Origin: Anaeromicropila herbilytica
GTDB lineage: Bacteria > Bacillota > Clostridia > Lachnospirales > Lachnospiraceae
Direction: 5' to 3'
Assembly (NCBI RefSeq): GCF_016591975.1
Contig: NZ_AP024169.1
Coordinates: 1,199,501-1,263,500, forward strand
DNA length: 64,000 nt
Under the pieces are notes generated by a model. That model saw only the letters and a program-made list of their open reading frames with translations, had not been told where the DNA came from and made no database searches. The position numbers and the translations under genes were made by a program. This document shows, in pieces, positions 17,681-25,599 of the stretch; position 1 is the stretch's first letter, and each line of letters opens with the position of its first letter.

Positions 17681-17734
17681 TTGCCCTGAACTGGGGTTGC
17701 CCAGAGTGAAACACAATTATAATAGAGAATAAAA

Positions 17735-17863
17735 AGTTTTATAGGGTTCCGCAGCTATAATAAATAAGTTGGTCTGGTCCAAGATGAAACGCATAGTTTT
17801 ACTATGTTCACGGAGGGACAAAAGCCTGGGAGATATTTTATAATATCACCTTGGCTTTTTTAT
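17735..17863 (+). ncRNA. ykkC-family riboswitch, probably guanidine-I, with terminator platform
   Basis: The leader shows the hallmark ykkC blocks in order: ATAGGGTTCCGC at 17741-17752, CTGGTCC followed by AAGA at 17774-17784, a CATAG/CTATG hairpin near 17792-17806, and TTCACGGAGGGACAAAAG then CCTGGGAGA to about 17833. Guanidine-I aptamers end in the same ACGG-GGGA-AAAAGCC-GGGAGA string. The AAGCC of the aptamer tail is also the left arm of a terminator (17820-17862, GATATT/AATATC inner stem, GGCTTTTTT end), so ligand binding would block termination. One departure is CCAAG where CCGAG is usual. Regulated gene: GNAT acetyltransferase 39 bases on. A -10 TATAAT lies at 17718-17723. Confidence 0.85.
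17820..17862 (+). terminator. Riboswitch expression-platform terminator
   Basis: AAAAGCC at the 5' side pairs with GGCTTTT at the 3' side, enclosing GATATT (17832-17837) and AATATC (17842-17847), followed by a T run. It overlaps the conserved aptamer tail, which makes the two folds mutually exclusive. Confidence 0.75.
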
Positions 17864-17901
17864 TTATAATATAGAATTATAATACAAGAAGGAGAACAAA
17901 T

Positions 17902-18420
17902 ATGGACAATTTAACAATCAAAGAATGTAGTATAGAACACATAGAAAAAATTAAAGTTATAGGTGAAAGAACATTTTATGAAACCTTTTCTGATGAAAAT
18001 GCTACAGAGGATATGGAAAGCTATTTAAAGGAGAATTTTTCTTATGAACAATTAGAAAGTGAAGTAAATAATCAAGGTTCAAGATTCTATATTGTTGAAC
18101 ATAACAATAATGTAGTTGCATATATGAAAGCTAATTTTGATACAGCACAAACAGAGATAGGCCATGATAATTCATTAGAAGTTCAAAGAATCTATATATT
18201 AAAAGAATATAAGGGAAAACATATTGGTAAAAGACTAATGGAAAAAGCAATAGAACTTGCAAAAAGCAATGATCTAAAGTATATGTGGTTAGGTGTATGG
18301 GAAAACAATATAAATGCAATTAAATTTTATGAAAAGCAAGGGTTTGAAATATTTGATTCCCATATATTCAAATTGGGTGATGATGAACAAACAGATTATC
18401 TAATGAAATTAGTATTATGA
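17902..18420 (+). CDS. GNAT N-acetyltransferase, PaiA-like, under riboswitch control
   Basis: The 172-residue protein has the GNAT acetyl-CoA site: the beta4 strand LEVQRIYILKEYKGKHIGKRLM, with the R/Q-x-x-G-x-G/A loop in the form KGKHIGK, and the C-terminal WENNINAIKFYEKQGFEIF motif. The N-terminal IGERTFYETFSDENATEDM is typical of PaiA-type acetyltransferases, some of which act on polyamines. AGGAG at 17890-17894 sets ATG 17902. It lies behind the ykkC-type riboswitch. A guanidine-regulated acetyltransferase would be unusual; acetylation of a guanidinylated or polyamine substrate is a hypothesis only. Confidence 0.88.
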   Translation: MDNLTIKECSIEHIEKIKVIGERTFYETFSDENATEDMESYLKENFSYEQLESEVNNQGSRFYIVEHNNNVVAYMKANFDTAQTEIGHDNSLEVQRIYILKEYKGKHIGKRLMEKAIELAKSNDLKYMWLGVWENNINAIKFYEKQGFEIFDSHIFKLGDDEQTDYLMKLVL

Positions 18421-18513
18421 AATTATAATATTTAATAATGTTTTTTGTTAAATTATGAAACATTTTCTCATAGCATTACATATGATATTTTAGAACTATT
18501 TTATGAAAGGAAA

Positions 18514-18963
18514 ATGAAATTGAACAGAGATAAATTCAATTTTTCATATAATAAAGAATCAGAATATCATAGTCAACAACTTCCACCAGGAAGGGGAGGC
18601 CAAAACCAACCACCTATGAGGAATGTTGAACCACCAAGAATGGGAGGTCAACCATCATCTCCACCACCTAATTTCACTCCTGAAATGCCAGGTATGCCAG
18701 GAATGAATAGGGAACAAACTTTTATGGCACCAGAAGAGAGAGGAGTACAGTTTAGAGGCGGGGGTAGGCCAATCTATCAAACGGGTTTTAATAGACGATG
18801 TTTAAACCGATTCACGTATATCTGGTTAATCAATGGTAATGCTTTTTGGTTCTATCCAATTAATATTGGAAGACAAAATGTTGAAGGCTTTCGCTGGAGA
18901 AATGATAGATGGGTATATGACAGAATTCAGTTAAGAAGAATTCTCTTTTCTACTTGTTTTTAG
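18514..18963 (+). CDS. Pro/Gly/Met-rich small protein of unknown function
   Basis: I choose ATG at 18514 because GAAAGG is 5 bases upstream; the open frame reaches back to 18445. The 149-residue product has a low-complexity middle (about residues 22-85) rich in Pro, Gly, Gln and Met with PPGRGGQNQPP, PPRMGGQP and MPGMPGMN, then an aromatic and Arg-rich C-terminus (FWFYPINIGRQ, FRWRNDRWVYDRI). No signal peptide or clear family is visible. Such compositions occur in spore coat and surface-associated proteins, but this is only a resemblance. It follows the riboswitch-controlled GNAT gene by 94 bases and may be cotranscribed. Confidence 0.6.
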   Translation: MKLNRDKFNFSYNKESEYHSQQLPPGRGGQNQPPMRNVEPPRMGGQPSSPPPNFTPEMPGMPGMNREQTFMAPEERGVQFRGGGRPIYQTGFNRRCLNRFTYIWLINGNAFWFYPINIGRQNVEGFRWRNDRWVYDRIQLRRILFSTCF

Positions 18964-18983
18964 GGAACATTCCGACACATTAG

Positions 18984-19037
18984 TTCACACCAGCTCCCAT
19001 ATGTCGCCATTGGAGACATACAAATCAAGGGTGTGAA
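18984..19037. other. Nested inverted repeat
   Basis: TTCACACC at 18984-18991 pairs with GGTGTGAA at 19030-19037 and encloses TATGTC/GACATA. It lacks a T tract, so it is not an obvious terminator. Role unknown. Confidence 0.45.
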
Positions 19038-19083
19038 ACGCTTAAGCTTACACTAGCTATCATTGTAATATTATATATGTAAT

Positions 19084-19151
19084 AAAAAAGGCTTTGCAAA
19101 ATAGTATAGCTACTTATAGTAGTTTATTACTAATTTGCAACTGCCTTTTTA
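19084..19151. terminator. Bidirectional terminator between convergent genes
   Basis: AAAAAGGC followed by TTTGCAAAATAGTA on the left matches TACTAATTTGCAACTGCCTTTTT on the right as a long imperfect stem with A and T tracts at its ends. It separates the small Pro/Gly-rich gene from the lipoprotein gene on the other strand. Confidence 0.75.
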
Positions 19152-19183
19152 TCTGTTATTATTCCTAAATTGATGAACCATTT

Positions 19184-19750
19184 TTAATTATCATCATCAT
19201 GAAAAGTACCTTCGAAACTATAATGGTCTCCATAGCAATCTTTCTTTCCATCAACTGTGATAATGACTGATTTAATATTTGGTAAGTGTAATAAAGTATC
19301 AATTAGTTCATTGGTCAATATGATACCAGAACAACTTCCGGCATTGAATTGATCGGCTATTTTTTGTGTTAGATCAACTGTAATACATTTTGTCTTTTTA
19401 TTAATTTTTGAGCTGGAGATTTTAATCTTAGTTTTCTTAAAAACTTTATTAAGCGCTTTTGTTAAATGATTTTTATATAATTCTTTGCTGATTGATATTT
19501 CTTTTAATTCAATTGGATTGTCATAATCATCAGGACCATATAGATAAAGAGTTATTTTTAGAAAATTCGTTGTATTGGAATGGGTATTTTTTGTTTCTTT
19601 ATTAGTTGCAAAAGCCGTGTGAGTAGTGAGAGAAGTAGTTAGATTAGCTGATAATGAATTAGATTCAGTAGAACTAGTAAATTGGTTACAGCATCCAAGT
19701 GTAAGTTGTAAAATTAGTAGAGTGATGAAAAAGATATTTGTCCGCTTCAT
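19184..19750 (-). CDS. Lipoprotein with GerMN-type domain
   Basis: The 188-residue protein begins with a basic stretch, a hydrophobic signal and LTLGCC at residues 16-21, which reads as a lipobox with Cys20 as the lipidated residue, although Thr at -3 is atypical. A Ser/Thr/Asn-rich linker runs to about residue 62. The remainder fits GerMN proteins: ITLYLYGPDDYD, LTKALNKVFKKTKIK, CITVDLTQKIADQFNAG, and a closing strand IKSVIITVDGKKD. Family members act in spore germination and sporulation at the membrane surface. AGGAG lies just upstream of ATG. It is transcribed alone. Confidence 0.8.
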   Translation of the reverse strand: MKRTNIFFITLLILQLTLGCCNQFTSSTESNSLSANLTTSLTTHTAFATNKETKNTHSNTTNFLKITLYLYGPDDYDNPIELKEISISKELYKNHLTKALNKVFKKTKIKISSSKINKKTKCITVDLTQKIADQFNAGSCSGIILTNELIDTLLHLPNIKSVIITVDGKKDCYGDHYSFEGTFHDDDN

Positions 19751-19942
19751 AATTACTCCTTTAGAATTTGTATAAGCTCCCCACCAAAGTGACCGAACGT
19801 CATGGTAAAATTAAAGGGTGCTACACTCTCAACTTATATTATATTAGTTACCATTATATAGGGTACTAATGCAAAAATATGTAAAAAACGGTATCGTTTT
19901 ACTTACTTATTCAAACTTGGATTTTGACCCCTTATCAGCCAC

Positions 19943-20401
19943 TTATTTTAATAATACATCAATATCATGCACATCTTTCATATATTCAACATATTGATTA
20001 ATGCAATCACAAGTTTGTTCATGCTTACAGAATTCACGATGATTTTCATTCTGTACAAGATTAGCGACATCTAATCTTAATTCTTTATACTTGTCACTAT
20101 ATTTTTTATAATATTTATTGCAATAAGCAAAACCGATACAACTTAGAAGAAAAATCAGTAATATAAATTCATTTAACTGAACTGTTCGTATGGACAAGTT
20201 AGAGGGAATCTCAGAAGTAAATATATTCCTTAACACTGCCATGCATGTATCGAAGCGTAATAGTATCAGGCATGCCATAAAATACGTAAAGGATTGACAA
20301 ATTATAAAATAGAATTTATATTCACTCTTTTTGTCGTGAAATTCAATTAGCTTTTTAGTCTTTTTCTTCATGATTGGAGAAATATCATTCAAAATGTCCA
20401 T
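19943..20401 (-). CDS. Two-TM membrane protein, unknown function
   Basis: I choose the ATG at 20401 (152 residues) because AAAGG lies 10 bases upstream; the open frame continues to 20449. Two hydrophobic segments are visible, about residues 36-56 and 83-105, separated by a short loop. The C-terminal part is soluble and holds a Cys/His cluster, HREFCKHEQTCDC. I do not recognise a family. The two transmembrane segments with a hydrophilic tail are reminiscent of small SLATT-type proteins, but nothing in the sequence proves that. It is next to a secreted protein on the same strand, 97 bases away. Confidence 0.6.
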   Translation of the reverse strand: MDILNDISPIMKKKTKKLIEFHDKKSEYKFYFIICQSFTYFMACLILLRFDTCMAVLRNIFTSEIPSNLSIRTVQLNEFILLIFLLSCIGFAYCNKYYKKYSDKYKELRLDVANLVQNENHREFCKHEQTCDCINQYVEYMKDVHDIDVLLK

Positions 20402-20497
20402 ATGTAAATTACCTTTGTTTTTTATAAATATATGAAGAACATACTGCAAATATTAATAGATTAACTGAATTGCGTCTGGATAACCATATAATAGTTC

Positions 20498-21667
20498 CTA
20501 GTTAATTTTAATAGGAACAAACTTAATTCCATTTTTGGTACCAGTTGCGAAAATAACCTTTGTGTCTGAGACAAAAGTACCATCGGTACCCATGTAATCC
20601 CATGTGACCTCAACTTTTACTGTTTTCTTAAGGGTGATAGAATTCTTGGTGATTTTAAGTACCGCAGCACCTGTATTATAAGTTGGATATACAGCAGTCG
20701 CGTATTGACCGAATTCATTAATAAGTGTTTTGGCTTCTCGAACGGTATATGGAAGCTTTGTTTTCTCTGCAACTATTGTGCCTTTTTTATTAATAAGAGA
20801 GACAAAGCCGCCATCCATTCGAGAACCTGTTACCATATACACACCTAAGGAATCGATATAGCCTACATCGTAATAATAATATTTATTGTTCTTTGTAATA
20901 GGGAATTTCTTTACGATTTTACCAGATTTCGAAGTGATTGCTCCCAAAAGAGTACCACCACTAGAAGTTTCATTATATTGTTGCCAGACTTGTAACCATT
21001 CGGTATCAGAGCCGGATACAATAGGCCACCAGTCACGTGATTTTTCACTCACTTGCGTTTTTATTAAACTCCCCATAGTTCCATCTTGATTTACAATTCT
21101 ACTATAGATATCATCTCCAGTGCCTAGATTATAGGCACCTCCACCATCAATCCAGCCATCACAAAATGTAACTAGGAATTTGTCACCACTAGCAGCGACG
21201 TGACCAGAATGTCCTCCTTGAGGAGGCATTAATTTCTTACCATAAGTAATAACTTTTTTTAGGCCAGAATCAAAGATTCCAAAGGTTTGATCTAGAGATT
21301 CTGGATGAAACTCAGAATCTTCTGAAGTAATTATAATATAACCATTGGAATTGATTGCTGCACTTGATGGTTCTTGAGCAAGTTTCGCATCAACAAGAAC
21401 TTTTGGTTTAAACGTGTTAGTGATATTATCGGTGTTAAACCAAGAATAGTAGATGTTATGATTCCATTCACCAGTTGGTTTAGTTGGTCTATATCCATTA
21501 CTTGAGAATATTAATACGTCTTCTGTATCAATAGTAATCCAGTTGACACCGTGAATCCATCCACGACTATCACTAACTTCTTCGGCAGTATTCGTGTTGG
21601 GTTTTACGCTAATAACGATAGTAAAGATACATAAAAGTAGGAATGCAGTTCTTTTTATATTTTTCAT
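20498..21667 (-). CDS. Secreted protein, probable beta-propeller, unknown function
   Basis: The preferred start is ATG at 21667 (389 residues) with GGAGAG upstream; the frame opens six codons earlier. Residues 1-27 form a signal peptide (KRTAFLLLCIFTIVISV). The mature part has repeated short strands with WITIDTEDVLIFSSNGYR, GYIIITSEDSEFHPES, HVAASGDKFLVTFCDGW, EWLQVWQQYN and VYMVTGSRMDGGFVSL, each spaced by about 45-60 residues. That pattern suggests a six- or seven-bladed propeller. No catalytic motif is evident. The promoter region abuts the truncated family B repeat: TATAAT on the minus strand at 21696-21701. Confidence 0.65.
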   Translation of the reverse strand: MKNIKRTAFLLLCIFTIVISVKPNTNTAEEVSDSRGWIHGVNWITIDTEDVLIFSSNGYRPTKPTGEWNHNIYYSWFNTDNITNTFKPKVLVDAKLAQEPSSAAINSNGYIIITSEDSEFHPESLDQTFGIFDSGLKKVITYGKKLMPPQGGHSGHVAASGDKFLVTFCDGWIDGGGAYNLGTGDDIYSRIVNQDGTMGSLIKTQVSEKSRDWWPIVSGSDTEWLQVWQQYNETSSGGTLLGAITSKSGKIVKKFPITKNNKYYYYDVGYIDSLGVYMVTGSRMDGGFVSLINKKGTIVAEKTKLPYTVREAKTLINEFGQYATAVYPTYNTGAAVLKITKNSITLKKTVKVEVTWDYMGTDGTFVSDTKVIFATGTKNGIKFVPIKIN

Positions 21668-21713
21668 AATTCTCTCCGTTCTCAAAATGATAAGTATTAT
21701 ATTAGTGTGAAAT

Positions 21714-21899
21714 CCTTTCCTTCAGGCAAATATTTTTTGCAAGCCTCAGAACTAGCGAAAATACTCACTCACGTTCCTATTTTTACTATGAGTCTTGACA
21801 AAATGTAAACGATACCTTCGGCCGGACTACGCCAAAATTAATAATTATATATCAATATAAACAATGTAAGTTATAAAAAGGCTTTTGGTTCCAACATCA
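21714..21899 (-). repeat. Family B palindromic repeat, copy 2, truncated
   Basis: Read on the minus strand it begins TGATGTTGG at 21899 and proceeds through TTTTGGCGTAGTCCGG (plus 21822-21837), GTCAAGACTCA and the central TAGGAACGTGAGTGAG hairpin to GCCTGAAGGAAAGG at 21714, where similarity to the other copies stops. The closing arm with GTAGCCAAAATTC is missing. The lost arm is replaced by the promoter of the secreted-protein gene, whose -35-like TGAAGG (17 bases from its -10) is the last piece of the element. Confidence 0.72.
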
Positions 21900-22208
21900 T
21901 ACTAAACTAAAAAGTATCAATTAGCTATAAAATGTTTCGACAAAACAAGCCGAACTTCTAATAAAAGATCGGGTGGTAATTTAAAGCATACGAGTTGAAA
22001 TCATATTATTGATTAACAATTGATTAAGGAGCATAAAGAAAAGGTCAATTATGGAAAGTAATAAGGATATATATAGATTATATTGGGAATAAATGACTTT
22101 GAGTAGTAATAAAGGACTAGATATTTTCGATTTTCTACAGGAGAAAGGTATGATATAATAAATGTAACAGTAAACGTGATTTCATTTAAGTAGGTAGGTG
22201 ATTTGCAA

Positions 22209-22607
22209 ATGAAGATAAACGCATGTAGAATATGTAAAAAATTATTTAATGATTATAATGACCATGAAATATGCCCTGTATGTGAGAAAAATTATGCAGA
22301 AGAATCAAAACGGATTAAAGAGAGTAAACTTATAAAGAAACAACGACTTATGGCTATCTTAACTTATAATGTAGAGTCAGATGGACATGGTTATGAAGAA
22401 GTAAAAGAATATATCAATACTCATCCAACTGCTAACTTAATACAAATTTCCAAAGAGACAAAAGTAAGTTCTTCCGCCATCGTTAATTGGGTTAGAGAAG
22501 ATAGATTACAATTTTCAGAAGATAGTAAAGAAGCATGGTTAACATGTGAATGCTGTGGAAATAAGATACCAAGTGGAAGATTCTGTATTCGTTGTAGGAA
22601 TATATAG
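22209..22607 (+). CDS. YvyF-like flagellar-operon zinc protein
   Basis: The 132-residue protein has a zinc ribbon at each end: CRICKKLFND with CPVC in the first 30 residues, and CECCGNKIPSG with CIRC at the C-terminus. A helical middle resembles a winged-helix DNA-binding fold, IQISKETKVSSSAIVNWVRE. This arrangement matches YvyF/TIGR03826, encoded in Bacillus flagellar operons near flgM, where its function is unsettled. Here it stands alone with no flagellar genes around. ATG at 22209 is chosen over the TTG at 22203 for its spacing to AGGTAGGTGA. A TATAAT box is at 22154. Confidence 0.75.
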   Translation: MKINACRICKKLFNDYNDHEICPVCEKNYAEESKRIKESKLIKKQRLMAILTYNVESDGHGYEEVKEYINTHPTANLIQISKETKVSSSAIVNWVREDRLQFSEDSKEAWLTCECCGNKIPSGRFCIRCRNI

Positions 22608-22647
22608 ATTATATATTTTTGAAAAAATAAAATAAATATATAAATAA

Positions 22648-22906
22648 TGATGTTGAGGTCAAATAGCCTTTTATAACCTACAATGTGTATATTGATGTAT
22701 AATTATTAATTTTGGCGTAGTCCGGCCGAAGGTATCGCTTATATTTTGTCAAGACTCATAGTGAAAATAGGAACGTGAGTGAGTATTTTCGCTAGTTCTG
22801 AGGCTTGTAAAAAATATGGTGCCTGAGGGAAAGGTAGCCAAAATTCATAACTATACAGCGATATACACTCAGTACACTAAATTAAAGCTATTTGACCCCA
22901 ACATCA
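22648..22906 (+). repeat. Family B large palindromic repeat, copy 3 (259 bp)
   Basis: TGATGTTGAGGTCAAATAGC at the left end matches the complement of GCTATTTGACCCCAACATCA at the right end with one mismatch. Inside are TTTTGGCGTAGTCCGG at 22710-22725, the imperfect central hairpin near 22750-22802, and AAAGGTAGCCAAAATTCATAA as the closing arm. ATAAATATA flanks it on both sides (22632-22640 and 22909-22917), which could be a target duplication but is low-complexity sequence. It follows the YvyF-like gene. Confidence 0.75.
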
Positions 22907-22922
22907 CCATAAATATACAATT

Positions 22923-22990
22923 AAAAAGCTCCCCAGTGTAATTTGAATCATGTGCTATATGACAAATTACATTTGAGGAGCTTTTTATAT
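22923..22990. terminator. Long hairpin terminator
   Basis: AAAAAGCTCC then CAGTGTAATTTG (22923-22945) pairs with CAAATTACATTTGAGGAGCTTTTT (22963-22986) and is followed by a T-rich run. It separates the repeat region from the ABC transporter operon and may work in both directions. Confidence 0.7.
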
Positions 22991-23158
22991 ATATGATTAA
23001 TAAGATCTCTAATCAAATTTTAATCAAATACAAACATAATCCTTATTGAAAAGCAGTGCATTACGATATATACTTTTTTGGAATAAGTTGTAATTGGTGT
23101 GCTTAATCATTAAATGAAACTATATTTAACGTAGATAATTATAAGAGAGGTTTAAAAT

Positions 23159-23869
23159 ATGAAACTAGTATTAAAAAATTTGAGCAAGAGCTTTGAGAAG
23201 AAACAAGTATTAAAAGATATCACATTTGAATTTGAGCAAGGAAAAATCTATGGCTTATTAGGTAGAAATGGTGCAGGTAAGACGACATTATTTAATTGTT
23301 TAGCTAATGAGCTAAAAGCTGACTCGGGAAAGGCTTACTTAATTACAGATACAGAAGAAAGAGAATTAAAAGTAGATGATATCGGGTATGTATTTTCTAG
23401 TTCAATCCTACCTGAATTCTTAACAGGTTATGAATTTATCAAATTCTATATGGATGTGAATAAAGACAAGATAAAGGACGACTATACAATTAATGACTAC
23501 TTTGAATTAATGAAGATTAAGGAAGAGGATCGATATCGATTAATTAAAGATTATTCACATGGTATGAAGAACAAGATTCAGATGCTAATGTTTATTATTA
23601 CAAGACCAGCTGTCATCCTACTAGATGAACCATTAACATCTCTTGACGTTGTTGTACAACTAGAAATGAAGAAATTATTAAAGGATATTCATAAGGATCA
23701 TATCTTAATCTTTTCCACTCATATTTTACAATTAGCAACGGATCTTTGTGATGAGATTGTTGCCTTAAGTGAAGGGGAATTAGAATTACTTGATCATTCT
23801 ATGTTAAAGGATAGCCAATTTGAAGAAAAACTGGTTCGTATTTTAAAGGAGGAATCCTCTAATGAATGA
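23159..23869 (+). CDS. ABC transporter ATP-binding protein (exporter type)
   Basis: The 236-residue ATPase has Walker A GRNGAGKTT at about residues 36-44, a weakly conserved signature SHGMKNKIQ where LSGGMKQR is usual, Walker B VILLDEP and the H-loop in FSTHILQ. This resembles YxlF/EcsA-type exporters. GAGAGG sits 8 bases before ATG. It overlaps the next gene by 8 bases, so the pair forms one transporter. The Ser-His-Gly signature instead of Ser-Gly-Gly is uncommon. Substrate unknown. Confidence 0.92.
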   Translation: MKLVLKNLSKSFEKKQVLKDITFEFEQGKIYGLLGRNGAGKTTLFNCLANELKADSGKAYLITDTEERELKVDDIGYVFSSSILPEFLTGYEFIKFYMDVNKDKIKDDYTINDYFELMKIKEEDRYRLIKDYSHGMKNKIQMLMFIITRPAVILLDEPLTSLDVVVQLEMKKLLKDIHKDHILIFSTHILQLATDLCDEIVALSEGELELLDHSMLKDSQFEEKLVRILKEESSNE

Positions 23870-25463
23870 GACATTTCGATTAGCAAATGAGATGAGTGCT
23901 TCTATGTCTTTGAATGCTATTGTATGCTATATGAAGAAGATTCCATTGATTGGAAAAGCTTTTAAAAATGTAAGTTATGAGCATATAGGTTTAAAGCATA
24001 ACTTATCCGTTATAGCTGTTATTATTCGGGCATTAAAGGTTCTATTTGGTACACTATTATCAGCTGTTATTGTTGTTGGAATTCCACTATTTATCTATAG
24101 TAATTATACTATATCAGATAGAAGAGCGATATATCTACACGTTATTATAGTGCTATACTTCCTTTTTGGAGGTATTATAAATGCTGATATATTATCACCA
24201 AGTCGTGATAAATTCATATTTATTAAAGTAATGAAAATGAACGCTAGAGATTATATTCTTAGTAATTTTTTGTGGCTACAATTCTTAAAGACAATATCAG
24301 AAATGATAGTATTTTTAATTATAGGTGCCATTTTAAAAATAGATGTTCCATTAACAGTTGTGATGGTATTATCAATGAACCTATTTCGTTGCTTTGGTGA
24401 AATGGTACATATTATGTACTATGAGAAATTTGGAAAGCTCTTATCAAAAAGTTATGCTATTTTTTATGGATTTGCGATTGCGTTGCTAGCATTAGCAATA
24501 GTCCCTATTGTAATGAAAACGATGATTCAATATAATGCTATATCTTTATATGTTATATTTATTATCTTTGCAATTTTGGGGTTAGTTGGTTATCGATACT
24601 TATATCGCTATGATCATTACGTTATTACATTAAATGAAGTTAATAGATTATCTGAATTGTCTATTAATGTTAATAAAGTAAAAAAGGATGCATCTTTCGC
24701 GGATGTTAAGATAAATACCAAAAAATTCAATCAGGAAGAACTTAGAAGTAATGAGTTCTCGGGAAAAAGAGGTTATGATTATCTGAACGCAATCTTTTTT
24801 AAGAGACATAGAAGAATCGTATTACAGCCTGTTCTTTTTGAAGTTGCGGTGGTTGCAGTAGCCTTAATAGGTGGAATTGTTGCATCATTTATGGTAAAGG
24901 ATTTTCATAAGGAATACACTGATTTAATTACGAGGTCATTTACCGTATTCATTTTTATTATGTATGCGATTTCCTCTGCAGGAAAAATGACTAAAGCAAT
25001 GTTCTACAATTGTGATATTAGTCTATTACGCTATGGTTTTTATAAAAAAGAAAAGGCAGTGCTTACTACCTTTAGTCTACGTTTGAATAAGCTTGCATTC
25101 TATAATCTAATTCCTGCCGTATCAATTGGAATATCATTAGTGATTATAGGGTTGTTCTGTGAAGTAGGTATAAGGCAAACATTACCGATTGCAATATTTA
25201 TAGTTATATTGTCTTTGTTTTTTACAATACACCATTTATTCTTATATTATATATTGCAGCCTTATACGACTGAATTAGAAGTAAAGAATCCACTATTTAC
25301 AATCATTAACGGTGTAACTTATTTCCTAAGTTATATTTGTTTACAGATTCATGTAGCCCCAGTATGGCTCTTATCAGCAGCATTAGGAGCAACGGTAGTC
25401 TATATTATTGTTGCATTAGTTTTGGTTTATTTGTATGCATCAAAGACTTTTGTAGTAAAATAA
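23862..25463 (+). CDS. ABC transporter membrane subunit, exporter type
   Basis: The 533-residue protein has about 12 hydrophobic spans in two halves separated by a soluble stretch near residues 265-310. The first half begins at about residue 55 (VIAVIIRALKVLFGTLLSAV) and the second near 325 (VLFEVAVVAVALIGGIVASF). No family signature is recognised, but the overlap with an ATPase gene and the topology identify it as the permease partner. A ribosome site AAAGGAGG lies inside the end of the ATPase gene. It could export a peptide, antibiotic or lipid. Confidence 0.8.
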   Translation: MNETFRLANEMSASMSLNAIVCYMKKIPLIGKAFKNVSYEHIGLKHNLSVIAVIIRALKVLFGTLLSAVIVVGIPLFIYSNYTISDRRAIYLHVIIVLYFLFGGIINADILSPSRDKFIFIKVMKMNARDYILSNFLWLQFLKTISEMIVFLIIGAILKIDVPLTVVMVLSMNLFRCFGEMVHIMYYEKFGKLLSKSYAIFYGFAIALLALAIVPIVMKTMIQYNAISLYVIFIIFAILGLVGYRYLYRYDHYVITLNEVNRLSELSINVNKVKKDASFADVKINTKKFNQEELRSNEFSGKRGYDYLNAIFFKRHRRIVLQPVLFEVAVVAVALIGGIVASFMVKDFHKEYTDLITRSFTVFIFIMYAISSAGKMTKAMFYNCDISLLRYGFYKKEKAVLTTFSLRLNKLAFYNLIPAVSIGISLVIIGLFCEVGIRQTLPIAIFIVILSLFFTIHHLFLYYILQPYTTELEVKNPLFTIINGVTYFLSYICLQIHVAPVWLLSAALGATVVYIIVALVLVYLYASKTFVVK

Positions 25464-25599
25464 GAATAATGTTTATTACCAGATATTGAACTTAGGATTG
25501 CAAGTTAAAAGTTCTTGTATTACAATGTGTAAGGTTGGATTTTTCTGAGAAAATTGGAGATTCCATTATACTAAAATCACATTGCAAAGGAGAATTGGT

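Noticed and set aside
17524..17709. 61-codon open frame covering the tRNA region
   Set aside because: It overlaps tRNA-Gln, its promoter and its terminator; the translation is that of the tRNA and has no ribosome site.
18590..18720. Pro/Gly-rich stretch as a collagen-like repeat
   Set aside because: There is no regular Gly-X-Y periodicity; it is low-complexity only.
22632..22917. Target-site duplication ATAAATATA around family B copy 3
   Set aside because: The nine-base match is pure A/T in an A+T-rich region and does not abut the arms precisely on both sides, so it is not proof of transposition.
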